This document shows positions 47,776 to 63,398 of a stretch of 64,000 nucleotides of DNA, in pieces. Made by a program: the position numbers and the translations under genes. Within the stretch, counting starts at the first letter, position 1. Each line of letters begins with the position of its first letter. Source of the stretch: Dichotomocladium elegans (Eukaryota; Mucoromycota; Mucoromycetes; Mucorales; Lichtheimiaceae). Under the pieces are notes generated by a model. It was not told the DNA's origin. It saw nothing but the letters and a program-made list of their open reading frames with translations, and made no database searches. The DNA lies in assembly GCA_025716815.1 (NCBI GenBank), contig JAIXMN010000015.1, positions 124,001 through 188,000 on the forward strand, read 5' to 3'.

Positions 47776-50112
47776 TACCGATACAGTCCTTTCAAAAGAG
47801 TAAAGTCGTTTTCAATCCTTTTTTTTAAAAAAAATAAAATAAAATAATGATGAACCATGCCTTTCTGTTCATGGAAACGGGACTGAGCCCATCGTTCCCG
47901 TTCCTGATAACACATTTTTTGTAGTGAAACAATCAGCTTCGAGCTTTTGATTATCAGGAAGATCTCCCAGTCCAAGTTGAAAATGAAAATATGACGGATA
48001 TTTATCCGGATACTGATGAGAAGAAAACTCTCTTTTTAGCAAGTGCTTGACCCAAGCAAGGCTCCCACAAAGGTTGAGCAGCGATTGAGAGCCGAATTTG
48101 GCCGTCGAAGAACCTTGCGTTGGCCTGAATGCAATGCTTGAAGGCTAGGAACAATGGAGTCAATGTCTGAGAGATGGCTCCTTGTTTCACTCTTCTAGCA
48201 CAGCTGTCATGATTACTCTCGGTGCTATTTAGGATTCTTTTTAACTGCTCCACGAGACCGTGAAGTCGTCTGCATGATGACCTACAACCATCCTCCAGAT
48301 GGACAGTGTTGAGAAGCATTTCTTATAAATAGGTCATAGACGGCATTTAATAAAAAGCAATCTTCTTTGAATCTCACAGAATCATATTCTGCCTCTTTTC
48401 TTTCTTTTGATTTCACAGAAAGGCCTAGGGGAAGTAGTCTGCATGTCAACAGGCTGAATATGCTTATCAGCGGATCCGCATTTCTTCCCAAGTGAGATAA
48501 AAACATTATGGAACGATTAGCAGCGAACCGACATCAACAAAGCGGGTGATGGTCAGCTATCGAGTAGTCAATCCTGCATTTGATGTGTTTAATACGGCGG
48601 GGCGGGCGTCATCCTCACTTGGATGAGATGGCTTCTTCTTGTGCTGCCTTTTTCATATCTTGCAAGGCTAAAGACTATACCCTGATCGTCGGTCAGAGGG
48701 ATGTCCCGCTACTGTAACCGCTGCTATGGTTTATAACCCATGCTGCATGTCGAAATTGTAAGAGAGAAAGATGCACGTTTGGCAATATGCGACTGACGGA
48801 TGCTCACTCCATGAGCAAATAAAGTCTGCGATACAGTATGACGATATCGTTGCTCTAGCGAGATTACATTATATAAAGGCGTAAAAGAATCTGGCCACTG
48901 CTCTTGTACATCACACACGCGAGATGGAAATGACGCGCGAACACAATGCAAAGAAATGATGGTAGGCGAAACGGATAAGATTTACGCAAAAAAGAATAAA
49001 AGGAGTAGGAGACTTTTGGACAGTTTGGGAAGTTATGAGGGAAAGCGATGGTGAGTTGCGTGTCAGCATAGTCAACGGCAAGAAATCACAATGGGGAATG
49101 CGCGCTGCGCAAGACATGGTATTGGGATCTTTTGATGTGCTAAACCTACTCAGCAACAAGTATAAACGAGAACCAGGCATCCGAAAAACGAGCAATGGCT
49201 ACGCCAAGTCAATGAGCGGAAGCTGCATGTCAGACTGCTCGGTGTATCTCGCTAAATCCTCGTACTTGTCGTCCTCCTGCTCCTCGCGAGAACAACTTGT
49301 TCAGCAGCCCAACCATTTTATTAACATGGTTCTCTTTCGCAGCGACTGTTTGGATGAGCAATTAATGGAGAACGTCGAACGATTTGCTTTTGCGTGCTTG
49401 TATTACCTGTCACTGCAACATATGTGATGTATCTACCATCAAGGTGCTGGACTTGATTCAGGGCCTGCCTAGATTTATGATCGAACTGCCATCCATCCGT
49501 CCTCAGAAAGTTCTGCATGTCCTCGATACAGTCTGCGTGCGTTCCAATAATCTTCATGCCTTCGCCAGTCGACGAGCATCGAACGTTGTCCCCACGAGCA
49601 TTTCAACAAATCAAGGAACCGAAAGCGATCGCCTAACACACAATTGACTATGGATTATTTCGTTTACACAATGGTGGAAGACCTGCGCGAGTGCAAACCC
49701 CGTATCCTTCCTCTCGACGCGCTTGAGTTAGCCTGATATCGTTATCTACAGAGGATCCGAATTATCAGACGACTGCAGAATGGAACAAGGTAATGTGGTA
49801 GGGCTGTACATACTCCGTTCAAGGCATGCGAGAGGAGAAGGATGGGTTTGGTAAAGAACACCACTTGCCCAAGTCCCCATAATTTATAATAAAATCACGC
49901 CTCCCCCATCAATCCACCTTCCATCCTATCATCAATACTGAATGCCGTTCGGCCAACTAATAAAAGTATATACGCTGGTTTTGCCCTGACAATTTGTTTC
50001 CAAAAAAAATGACTTAAAACTGAAGAGGCCGTACTTTTCTTTTCCCTAAAGGGGAAGTCGCAGTGGAGAAGGGAAGGGGGAGGGAAGGGGACGAGAAGAC
50101 AGTTCCGACCGT
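47776..50112. other. Gene-poor 2.3-kb region
   Basis: Bases 47776-47850 are the 3' UTR of NAD synthetase, with a T8-A8 run at 47820-47836. Only unrecognised open frames occur beyond that. The longest are 49035-49427 (+, 130 codons, without known motifs) and 48002-48319 (-). A minus-strand stretch around 49430-49570 has coding-like wording but no family I can name. Bases 49860-50112 are the 3' flank of the poly(A)-binding protein gene. Confidence 0.45.
49035..49427 (+). other. Unrecognised 130-codon open frame
   Basis: An ATG-initiated open frame in the gene-poor interval between NAD synthetase and Pab1. It has no signal peptide, membrane segment or motif I recognise. Composition is Ser-rich in the middle (LAKSSYLSSSCSSREQ). 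It may be chance, part of an unannotated multi-exon gene, or old transposon sequence. Confidence 0.2.
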
Positions 50113-52736
<2,624 letters not shown>

Positions 52737-54086
52737 ATGAAATTACTCTATCGAGAAGCCGTGTTCTTTCTCCTAGGCTCATCAATGGCATTCTATGGGT
52801 GCACAGCCGACAAGGGTGGATGCTCTGGAGATCTGGATGTGTATTCACAAGCTGACCTTGATACACTGGCTAACTGTCGTACGTACACTGGGACGGTCTT
52901 GATCGAGTCGACGTTGGCTTCTTCAATTGTGTTGCCGGGTGTCGCAGTACTGACCGGTGATGTGGTTATCAAGAACAATACGGCCCTTGGTAGCATTACC
53001 TTTCCTAAACTGCAAGTCATGAATGGGACGCTCAAATGCACAGGCAACATAATCCTCAGCAAGATCGACTGGCCATCTTTGACGAGCGTCAGGGAACTCG
53101 ACCTCTCTGTTCTTCCATCCCTCTCTTCGATCTCGTTTCCATCCGGCCTTTACACTGCGTCTAAGATAACTGTCATGGACACTACTGCTGCCAAAATGGA
53201 CGGCCTGAAAATAGCTAACGTATCCGAAGTTGCCATAGTTAACAATCGCTATCTGAAATCACTTGATCTTGGCGAAAAGCTCAAACAGGTGTCAAAAGAT
53301 CTCACCATTGGCGCAAACTCCCCCGATCTTAGTTTAGACGTATGTACGAGCGTATTGACGTGATTGCCGTCGAGAGTCGATCTCTTCCAGCCACGCGTCT
53401 GCAAACTTTGTCTAATATGTTTCTTCCATAGTTTTCAAATCTCAAGGAACTGCAGCAGGGAACCTTAAGCAACCTCGCTAATCTCTCGCTGGAAGGACTT
53501 GAAAAGGTTCACGGAGACATATCTCTTCTCGCCAACTATTATCAATCACTTGAAATGCCCAAGCTTGCGAACGTGACCGGTTCGCTAACGTTAGCCGATA
53601 ACAGCAAGCTCGAGAAACTTTCGGTTCCGGAACTACAACGGCTTGGAGGCGCGCTCTCCGTTACCAATAATGCACATCTGACTACACTTGACGCTTTCCC
53701 CAAACTTGAGGAAGTCGGTGGCACACTTGATCTGACGGGGTCGTTCAATGAAGTGAAGCTTCCTAAGTTGCAAGATGTACGCTAGATCATTGTATATGCT
53801 ATGGCAAAAGTTGACTAACATCTCTCGTTTCTAGGTTCGAGGCGGTCTGAATGTCCAGACGAGCAGTGACGTATTCTCGTGCGATGGCATCAATAGCCTT
53901 AGACATGGGGTGATCAAGGGTAACGACTTTGTATGTGAAAGTCGCGTGACCGATCCCAAATCGGGTATCCACAAGAGCAGCATCGACCACAAAGGCAAAA
54001 GCAAAAGTAATGCTGCGATTCTCGATTTGCATCCTGCATATATCATCTTTTGTTCCGCAGGAATACTAGGTCTTTCCATCCTGTGA
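52737..54086 (+). CDS. Ecm33/Sps2-like GPI-anchored cell-wall protein
   Basis: Surface glycoprotein family needed for cell-wall integrity in fungi. Three exons, 52737-53339, 53432-53776 and 53835-54086, giving 399 residues. The N-terminus has a signal peptide (hydrophobic EAVFFLLGSSMAFYG, followed by CTADKGGCSG). The body is a receptor-L-domain-like leucine-rich solenoid with short repeats such as ITFPKLQVMNGTL, LSVPELQRLGGAL and LPKLQDVRGGLN. Conserved cysteines near the C-terminus (VFSCDGINSLR, DFVCES) match Ecm33. The C-terminus has a polar Ser/Lys stretch (GKSKSNAAI) followed by a hydrophobic tail ending GILGLSIL, consistent with GPI attachment. It is divergent from Pab1. Confidence 0.88.
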
Positions 54087-54245
54087 ATCAATGTGTATGT
54101 CCCTGCTATCTCTCTCCTTTTTGGGTGGTCCAAATTGTTTCTCAGTGTCGATCGTGCATATATAAACAAGAAAAGTCTCTATTATCAAAAACAAATATAT
54201 AACACAACGTCTACGTCCTTCTTTTTCCATTTTTCTTTTGGTTTT

Positions 54246-55049
54246 TTACTCGATTCTTCTATCCAAAACACTGTGGAGCTGCTGTGCGGGCGAGTCAAGA
54301 AGGTTGAGAAGCTTTCTGCCGGGCGTCTCGAGCACACCGAGCAATTCAGCCTGAAGCTGAGTCAGACCAGGTAGCTCCACAATCTTGTTGGCGTCGTGGT
54401 GAGTCAGGAGCGTCTCGTCTATTTTACCACCGAGCAAAACGAGCTTCTTGTTCTTGTTGAGCATCTGCATGGCCTTCTTCAACACGTCGGGATGGGCTGA
54501 ATCGCTGATATTGGTGTGAAACACACAAGCAGGACCACTTGTGACAAGCGGGCTGAGGTTGGCGAACTTTGTGTTGCAAAGAGCAGCATTGAAAACGCTT
54601 GATTTCAACACGGTCAGCTTGACTGGGGCATCGAGCTGGGCAAGATCTTGTCGGAGGGCGGTAAACTCACGGACGGTAAGGTTGTTGTGCTGGAAAATAA
54701 ACATGACACGATCGTTGCTAATGATAGACTCGTATTGTTCGTGAAGATACGTACGGCGAGGAGGATGGACCTGCTTTTTCTGCTTTGGACGTGCCTCTGT
54801 CGCAACTATAAAGAAGGTCTTAGGAACACGACATAGCCATGGCTGCCATTGCAGACTGGAGGAGGGGGGTTGAAATAGTTGAGTTTTGCTTACACTGCCG
54901 AACGGCAACATTCTGTACAACGTTCAATTCGCGCACAAGCGTGCTAAAGGCTATGTAGAATCTGGTTAGGAGAACAGGATTTGCAAACAAAAGAGGTTGG
55001 AGCAATGCGCCAAAATGGATAATGTCGACATACTGGTGCGAAGGGCCAT
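54246..55049 (-). CDS. Mitochondrial large-subunit ribosomal protein uL10m
   Basis: L10-type protein of the mitochondrial ribosomal stalk base. Three exons: 55049-55034, 54950-54894 and 54805-54246, giving 210 residues. The first two tiny exons join to MALRTTFSTLVRELNVVQNV followed by AVRQFATEA, a good mitochondrial presequence. The body has the L10 pattern: ISNDRVMFIFQHNNLTVREF, LKSSVFNAALCN, GPACVFHTN, KKLVLLGGKIDETLL, and a C-terminal helix (LLGVLETPGRKLLNLLDSP). Exon 1 was chosen because an ATG with consensus donor (A|GTATGT) joins in phase to the presequence. The unspliced frame upstream has no suitable ATG. The start lies only 46 bases from a divergent small open frame. Confidence 0.88.
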
Positions 55050-55094
55050 AATAGAGTCGGTCGGGAAAGAATAAGCTCGGCCGGGGGCCGGCAA

Positions 55095-55328
55095 ATGTCA
55101 GATTACTGGGCGAACCAAGCCACCCGGATAGGGTCATACCGTCCTCCCCCAATCTCAGGGATTGACGGCGCAGTGAAGGAGCGTATTCTTCGCTGTGAAG
55201 CAATCAAACCAGACAACTCATTTGGATGCTACGCTAGCAAAGAATCATATGCCAAGAAGCAGAAACTTGTCTTCACAGTGGAGCTACATTTGATATATCT
55301 GCTCCAACTTATGAGCTCATGCTGCTAG
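55095..55328 (+). CDS. Hypothetical small protein
   Basis: A 77-codon open frame divergent from uL10m. The first 58 residues read like a real protein (ATRIGSYRPPPISGIDGAV, then RILRCEAIKPDNSFGCY); the last part (VFTVELHLIYLLQLMSSCC) is less convincing and may be intron or 3' UTR. A possible acceptor (TTCACAG) lies within. No motif is recognised. If it is a multi-exon gene, the rest would lie before the NOT1-like gene, where I find no continuing frame. Confidence 0.35.
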   Translation: MSDYWANQATRIGSYRPPPISGIDGAVKERILRCEAIKPDNSFGCYASKESYAKKQKLVFTVELHLIYLLQLMSSCC

Positions 55329-55865
55329 CTCGACTACTTTAAGGGAAATCGGATGTTTTTGGAGTGGTAATCTGTGGATCTCTCAGTAAGGGGATGCCTA
55401 TGGCACTGTCCGGCTTTCATTAAGCTTGGAAATATAGACTAGCAACGCCTTTTCGTATGTTCATGTGTCATGAAAGAAAGTGTATCTTTGGTATCATTAA
55501 AATGTTGGCTGCTTTATTATTTCATTTGTAACTAACCTGATCATTGAATACATGTCCTGAGTATACGCCAGGCCCTTTGGAGGATAATCTATCGACAATA
55601 AGCGCATGTCCTTGCTTTTAAAACCTAGTCTGCTTTACTCTACTGATTTTATTTTATTCGCATCAGTAGGGGAAAAGACATAACCATCCACTTGTATCAC
55701 CGAGCCATTGAGAGTCCCTGTAGAGGATAGAAGATGGAGGGACTGTAAACCTTGTTCAAGCGACTCTCTAGATGAAGTAAAGGTTGTCATTTTTGGGTGG
55801 ATTGAAGCTCTACACATGTGTGGCTTAATCATAAAATAGGAACAGGCTTGTGGGCTAATATTTGA
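55329..55865. other. Intergenic before the NOT1-like gene
   Basis: About 540 bases. Nothing in it resembles the missing N-terminal part of NOT1. A 66-codon minus-strand frame at 55635-55832 ends in a plausible protein-like stretch (IQVDGYVFSPTDANKI), but no family is recognised. Confidence 0.45.
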
Positions 55866-58714
55866 ATGGAAACTCAGTTTGGCACATTTCTTTTCAGTAG
55901 CTCTCCTGCCCGTTATTATTTTGTTATTATTTCCTCATTCGCCCTCAACTCTCCATTTAACGATATGCGCCAGTATATATTTGATCAAGGCAGCCCATTT
56001 GGTGGTCAGCAGCAACATAAACAACAACAACAACAGCAGCAGCAACAACAACAACAACAACCGCTTCGAGATAACAGTAAACTTTGGGAAACTCGATGAA
56101 ACTCGGAAAAGAAACCTAATGTTGCTATAGCTTACTTGGGTGGATCACCTCTTAGCGTGAACACAGATATGAATTTGGAGGCAAGTGCATTACCCTGAAA
56201 ATAAACTGGTCTCGTGGATCCTTGGGTAACTGCGCATACTTATTAGCCGAACAATAGCAAATTCTTCTCGAGCTCGATCGATTAATACGCACCTCGGGGA
56301 TTACTACTTGCGCTCTGCTACCTCCCAATCATGACATTTGTCTGCGAATGCGGCAGATCCCGTTCATTATTTCGCAAAGCTTAACACCTATGCAAACAAT
56401 GCTTACCTTCGTCGAGAAAGTGGTTTACATGCTGTACCGGAGCAATACCAGTTTTGCTCTAGAGGCGTACACGGGGTTTCTGCAATCGCTGTTTGAACTC
56501 TCGGGCGAAATTGAAAAAGAAACGTTGTCATGGATAGTATATTCGGATGATGAGGTTTGTCGAAAAAAGAGTGAAAGAGATTATGAGCGTGATCTATAGA
56601 CATGGACATGCATTCACTCATCGAGCGGACCGGGATAGCGCAAGTATAATGCGCCGGTGGTGGCAATGATGATGAGACACGAGATGATACCACTGGAGGA
56701 GTACGATATTCAGCTGGCAAAAAATATCCGGAAAGCCCACCAGGACGTCGTGGCTCAATATGCTGTTGAATTGCTGAGCTTATGTCTTTTGTCTCCGGCT
56801 CCCATAACGCTCCTAGAAGATCACGCGCTTACTCTTGCCGCCCTTCGCGAGATGGAAAGCCCTCCTTCAAGGCAAGTTGGAGGAGTAAAACCCCCTTGTT
56901 AAATTTGATCAGTAGCTGATTTGCTCTTGTTTGTGTACAGCGTCATCCTGCTACTGGATGAGCTTAGACGACTGCTAGAAACACCCTATCAGGGCATTGA
57001 GAAGAACGGAATCGATTGTATGGAGATACGGATGATGCTTGCCGAATGGGCTCGACTATGCCAGTACTCGATTACAAGACAAGGCGTCTACCGAGAAATA
57101 GCGAGAAAGGCAATCTATCTGGTGCATGACGGACAGTAAAAGCATCTTTGTTAACGATAACTCTTTTGGCGGCTATTAGGCACTACGACTAGCAAAAGGC
57201 AAGGAAGGCCAGAGTTTCTTCTTCCGGCTATGTACGGAAACATGTGTCGATCAGTTTCTGTCGTTTAAAACCCTAAGCTCCTCTTTCCAAAAGCGAGCAA
57301 TGCACCTCACGGATGCGTATGCCAAGCTTGTCGCCTACATGGTCAGGATGGTGAATCAGGATGGTGAAGAAGAGCAGATTGCTATTGCAAGTCGTGCACT
57401 TTCAGTCGTCATCCTCGTCCTGACACAACACCACGAAACGCGGCATATGAACTTCAACCAGAAAGCATTTATGCGGATTCTATCGTCGCTCTATGCTGAA
57501 ATGGCGAAAATTAAGAACTTATCTCTGAACGCTGGTATTTTAGGTGCTTATTGGTAAGGCAAGTCCTTTTTCATGTTCCTTCGTGTTATTCATTCTTCGA
57601 TTCGTTTTTCTTTTGGTAGTGATACATTGTACATGTTACAACCAAACAATTATCCTGGTTTCGCATTTTCCTGGCTCCAGTTGATCTCCCACCGAACGTT
57701 CATGCCCCAACTGCTTGCTGGGAACGATAGCCAAGCAAGATGGATGATATGCCAGAAGTTAGTCCTCGGCCTTCTGAAATTTCTCGGTCCATTGCTAGAT
57801 CGTAATGTTCTTCAGAAGGCAACGCGGCAGTTCTATCGAGGAACTCTGCGCTTCCTGGTAGTCTTACTTCATGACTTCCCGGAATTTTTGAGTGAGCACT
57901 ATATGATATTTGTCCAGGTCATTCCTCACTCGTGTATCCAGCTTCGAAACATCGTCCTAAGCGCATTCCCGCGGGTAATGCATCTGCCGGATCCATTCAC
58001 CCCTGATCTGCGTATGGATCAACTGGTAGAGTTCAAGCAAGACCCGCAGCTGGTGACAACCTACAGCGACGTTCTCAAGGAAGATTTCCAGCTTGCCATT
58101 GGAGAATATGTCAAGGATCAAAACGAGGCGTTTTTCACCGTAGCGTTGGATCACATTACTTCCGATCGGCCGGATATCATCCGTGCCTTTGTGCTTTACA
58201 TTGGATCCAAATCAGCCACCAATGATGGTCCGATTGAGGAAAACCCTGCTATCATTGCATATAAGCGTTTATTAACCGAACTTCCCCCAGAAGGTGAGGA
58301 AAGGATGAGAAAGGAAAAACGCTTAGATCGATGACGGTATAACTAAGTCGGGAGACAGGCTGCTATACACTTCTGAATGCTATTGCTGATCACCTGCGAT
58401 ACCCTAATAACCACACGTACATCTTTAGCAAGGGATTGCTCCATTTATTTGCCACCCAGACTGAGGATATGAAGGAGCAGATAACTAGGTAAGGAAGATA
58501 TCGACTAGTGCGGTGGGCAGTGGATACTGACTGCGCATTCAGAGTCTTATTAGAAAGATTGATTGTGAACCGACCCCACCCATGGGGTCTCCTTGCAACT
58601 TTCATTGGCCTTATCAAGAGCCCTGGATTCTGGGACCATGCCTTTATCCGATGTGCTCCGGATATCGAGCGGCTGTTTGATAATGTCTCTCGCTATATCA
58701 ACCACACGTCGTAA
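55866..58714 (+). CDS. NOT1/CNOT1 C-terminal region (CCR4-NOT scaffold), short form
   Basis: NOT1 is the scaffold of the CCR4-NOT deadenylase. Nine exons are inferred: 55866-56076, 56131-56180, 56258-56554, 56639-56871, 56941-57121, 57180-57553, 57620-58293, 58359-58488 and 58543-58714, giving about 773 residues; an inner ATG at 55965 would give 740. Only the C-terminal third of NOT1 is encoded. The connector region is present ([20 protein letters not shown]), as is the NOT1 homology domain ([80 protein letters not shown]), which binds NOT2/NOT3. The N-terminal exon is Gln-rich (CAA/CAG tract) and has no NOT1 MIF4G or CAF1/CNOT9-binding parts. Introns 2 and 4 start with GC. The donor of intron 5 (GTGCAT) is weak. 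Confidence 0.82.
56013..56062 (+). repeat. Glutamine-coding CAA/CAG tract
   Basis: About 50 bases of CAA/CAG triplets in the first exon of the NOT1-like gene, encoding a run of about 13 Gln after GGQQQHK. Likely length-polymorphic. Confidence 0.8.
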
Positions 58715-58866
58715 AGAAAAAGGATCTTACACATCTACATTCACACCTTATCAATGCTTAGATCACACACCGCCATAACCGCCATCCTTATAATCATGTA
58801 CATCTCCTATATTGCTTGTGTTTACTGTGCAAGAAGAGTAAGATCGCTCAAAGGAGCACTATATAC
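58715..58866. other. Convergent 3' ends
   Basis: About 150 bases between the stop codons of the NOT1-like gene and the V-ATPase subunit F gene. No gene. Confidence 0.5.
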
Positions 58867-59539
58867 TTATTCACCAAACAAGCGTCTGACACGTTTAAGC
58901 ACACTGTCCTTTTCGGGGTCTATATCGCCAGAATTAGAGCTGGTTTCTAGCTCTTCGATCGCTCAGAAATCCCCCACCCACCCCCCTTTCGCGTTTCATG
59001 CAGACTTACCGTAAGGATGATCTTTGGAGGGTATCTCGAGCACCGTAGGGAATGCTTGCTGGTGACTATCGATCAGCTCGCGGATATCATCTGCCACCTT
59101 TGGAATGCAGGTATCAACAGCTAGCTCAGAGACATAAAGGGGGGGAGGAATGGAGAAGACTTACGTGCTGATTGATCAAGATGATGGCAATGTCCTTTCG
59201 GCGCGTGAATTCGGTGAAGGTCTCTTCAATGGTAGATAGAGGTGTTTCTTCGTATCATGATGGGTCAGGAACCGGCCATGTGCTTGCTGTCCCCTTTACA
59301 TACTTACTCGCATCCACAACGAGGAAGTTACGTTTCTGCTGTTGATTGACGTGACCGATGCCAGCAAGCAGAAGACCGGTAACGGAATCCTGGAGCGTTT
59401 TTTATTATTATTAGCGTTCTTTGTCTGCTTCTCTACCGGGAGTGCCAGAAAGGGGTATAAAATGGGTAGGGGAGAGCCCTCTTACTTCGTCGCCAATGAC
59501 GGCTAAAAAGTTGCGGTCCTTGTTTGAAGAGGTGGACAT
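58867..59539 (-). CDS. V-type ATPase subunit F (Vma7)
   Basis: Central-stalk subunit of the V1 sector of the vacuolar proton pump. Five exons: 59539-59486, 59398-59308, 59247-59165, 59097-59010 and 58919-58867, giving 122 residues, the normal size. The family pattern is unmistakable: [77 protein letters not shown] and VLKRVRRLFGE at the C-terminus. Two acceptors (exons 3 and 4) are AAG. Confidence 0.95.
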
Positions 59540-60775
59540 GAAAGAAAGGGCGTTTTGCGGCGTTTCAAGTCCCTCGAACACTCTTTTTTACTTGTCTCAG
59601 CGGACGACCCGCCCTTTTAGAAAAAAAAGTGACGAGTGCGACAAAGGTGCGGGCTGCTTGGCCGTGTGGCTTGATTTCCCCCCCTCCTTTTCTCCTCCCC
59701 GCTCTACCCCTTCCTCCCCAACCACTGCACAGAAAGAAGAGCGTTTATAACTGCAAACGGGACCAAACGTCTTGAGTCCAACAAATTACTCAATAGCGCG
59801 GAGCCTTTTGGCGTATGTAGAATGCCTGCTCAAGGCGGTCTTACATAAACCTGCTTTGGAAGTGAGCATGTTACTGCCCTAGTCTCTGCCGCCTGTTCTG
59901 ACTGGGCTCCTTGGAGCTCTTCTTCCACGGCAATACCACATAGTGATCGCTAGGAGTTCACGGTGGGGTTCCAGCAGTACTTATCAAAGCGAATACCCTT
60001 CCGTCCAGCGAGGGATGGGGTGGGGAGCATTGGGAATAAATAAAGCAATGGAACCCCAGTCAATCAACGAAAACGTGTGCCTGTCCCATTTAGCCTTCTT
60101 TTCTCTCATCCACTTGGTTTTTTGATAACTTCACATGAAAAAGTCATTGGCTGCTCTGCGTATCGCATCGCCTCCTCCCTTCCAAAAAAAAAAAAAACAT
60201 GAATGAACCGAAGGGGTTTACGAGGTACCAAAGTTGATATTGGGAGGAATCATTGATCTTGTGGCAAGCCCGCGATGGTCTAGTTCCCAATGAGGCGAAC
60301 TTGTTGCATACGTGTGTATGGATTTACACCTCCAAGCAGCGTGGCCCGCGCCAGAGTAGAAGATTTTGCTTCGAGGGTGTGATATCTATGTGTGTCCGCT
60401 GAAAAATAAACTCTATCCATGGCCCCATGCGCTCGGTCCGTCTTGAAGAAGCGATGGCAGACGACCCGACGTTTTATCTCGACTGAAGTGCATAATCCTC
60501 ATTCACTCTGGAGGAACCTTGGGCACGACGAGAAAAAAGCAGCGCCAATGGTTGCTTGGTGTCATTCATTCATATACATTCTTGCAGTTATCCGCAACAG
60601 AGTTATGGGTTGAACATGTTTGTCTACAACATTGGGGGAGGGGGGAGGAGGATTCATGCCCTACTTTAAAAAGAGTATCAATTTGATTGGTTGCGAGATA
60701 TACGTAGGACGCATTCTGATTGGCTAATAATTTTCTGGCGGAGAGAAAAAAGAAGAAAGCATGGAATATACTCAG
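59540..60775. other. Intergenic 1.2 kb, V-ATPase F promoter to tRNA
   Basis: Contains the promoter of the V-ATPase F gene and the Pol III terminator of the tRNA (T-run in minus-strand sense at about 60743-60752). An ATG-initiated + frame at 60419-60613 (64 codons) begins with a basic presequence-like MAPCARSVLKKRWQTTRRF, but lacks further support. Confidence 0.45.
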
Positions 60776-60847
60776 TAGCTGATGGTGGTTTCGATCCACC
60801 GACCTTTGGGTTATGAGCCCAACGCGCTTCCTCTGCGCTAATCAGCT
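60776..60847 (-). tRNA. Initiator tRNA-Met (CAU)
   Basis: 72-nt cloverleaf on the minus strand: acceptor stem AGCTGAT pairs with ATCAGCT, discriminator A. The D arm is GCGCAGAGGAAGCGC, the anticodon arm GGGCTCATAACCC with CAT, and the T arm GGTGGATCGAAACCACC. It is the initiator and not the elongator because it has the A1:U72 pair, the three consecutive G:C pairs flanking the anticodon loop, and A54/A60 in the T loop (ATCGAAA instead of TTCGAAT), all hallmarks of eukaryotic initiators. No intron. Internal A and B boxes are present, and a T6 run follows about 25 nt downstream in the transcript direction as a Pol III terminator. Confidence 0.95.
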
Positions 60848-61169
60848 GCTTCTTGTTTCTGGTGCCCAAAAATTAAGGATAGGCCCCAAACCAAATTTTT
60901 GGCACGTGACTTACATGCTGACTTGGTCTTTTTTGCTTTTAGTCAGCGTAGAATCCTCGCAATCTTACGTATCATTTGTGGGAAAGGAGGCAGAACTATA
61001 GCGCTCATCGAGCCCGAAGCATCGACCGTCCGTGTTCTATAGGCTCCATTAGGTGACATTCATTTATTGTGAGATACAATAGTCTAAGAAGAGAAGCTTC
61101 GTTATTTTTCTCAGGCTTACACTACTCTAAATCGATTTGCAAGAAAAAGATGAGTGTTGAGGAGAATCT
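60848..61169. other. Intergenic, tRNA to CTP synthase
   Basis: About 320 bases, including the upstream flank of the tRNA and the 3' flank of CTP synthase. No gene seen. Confidence 0.5.

Positions 61170-63398
<2,229 letters not shown>

Noticed and set aside
60678..60869. 63-codon minus frame across the tRNA
   Set aside because: It overlaps a complete initiator tRNA cloverleaf and contains its sequence.
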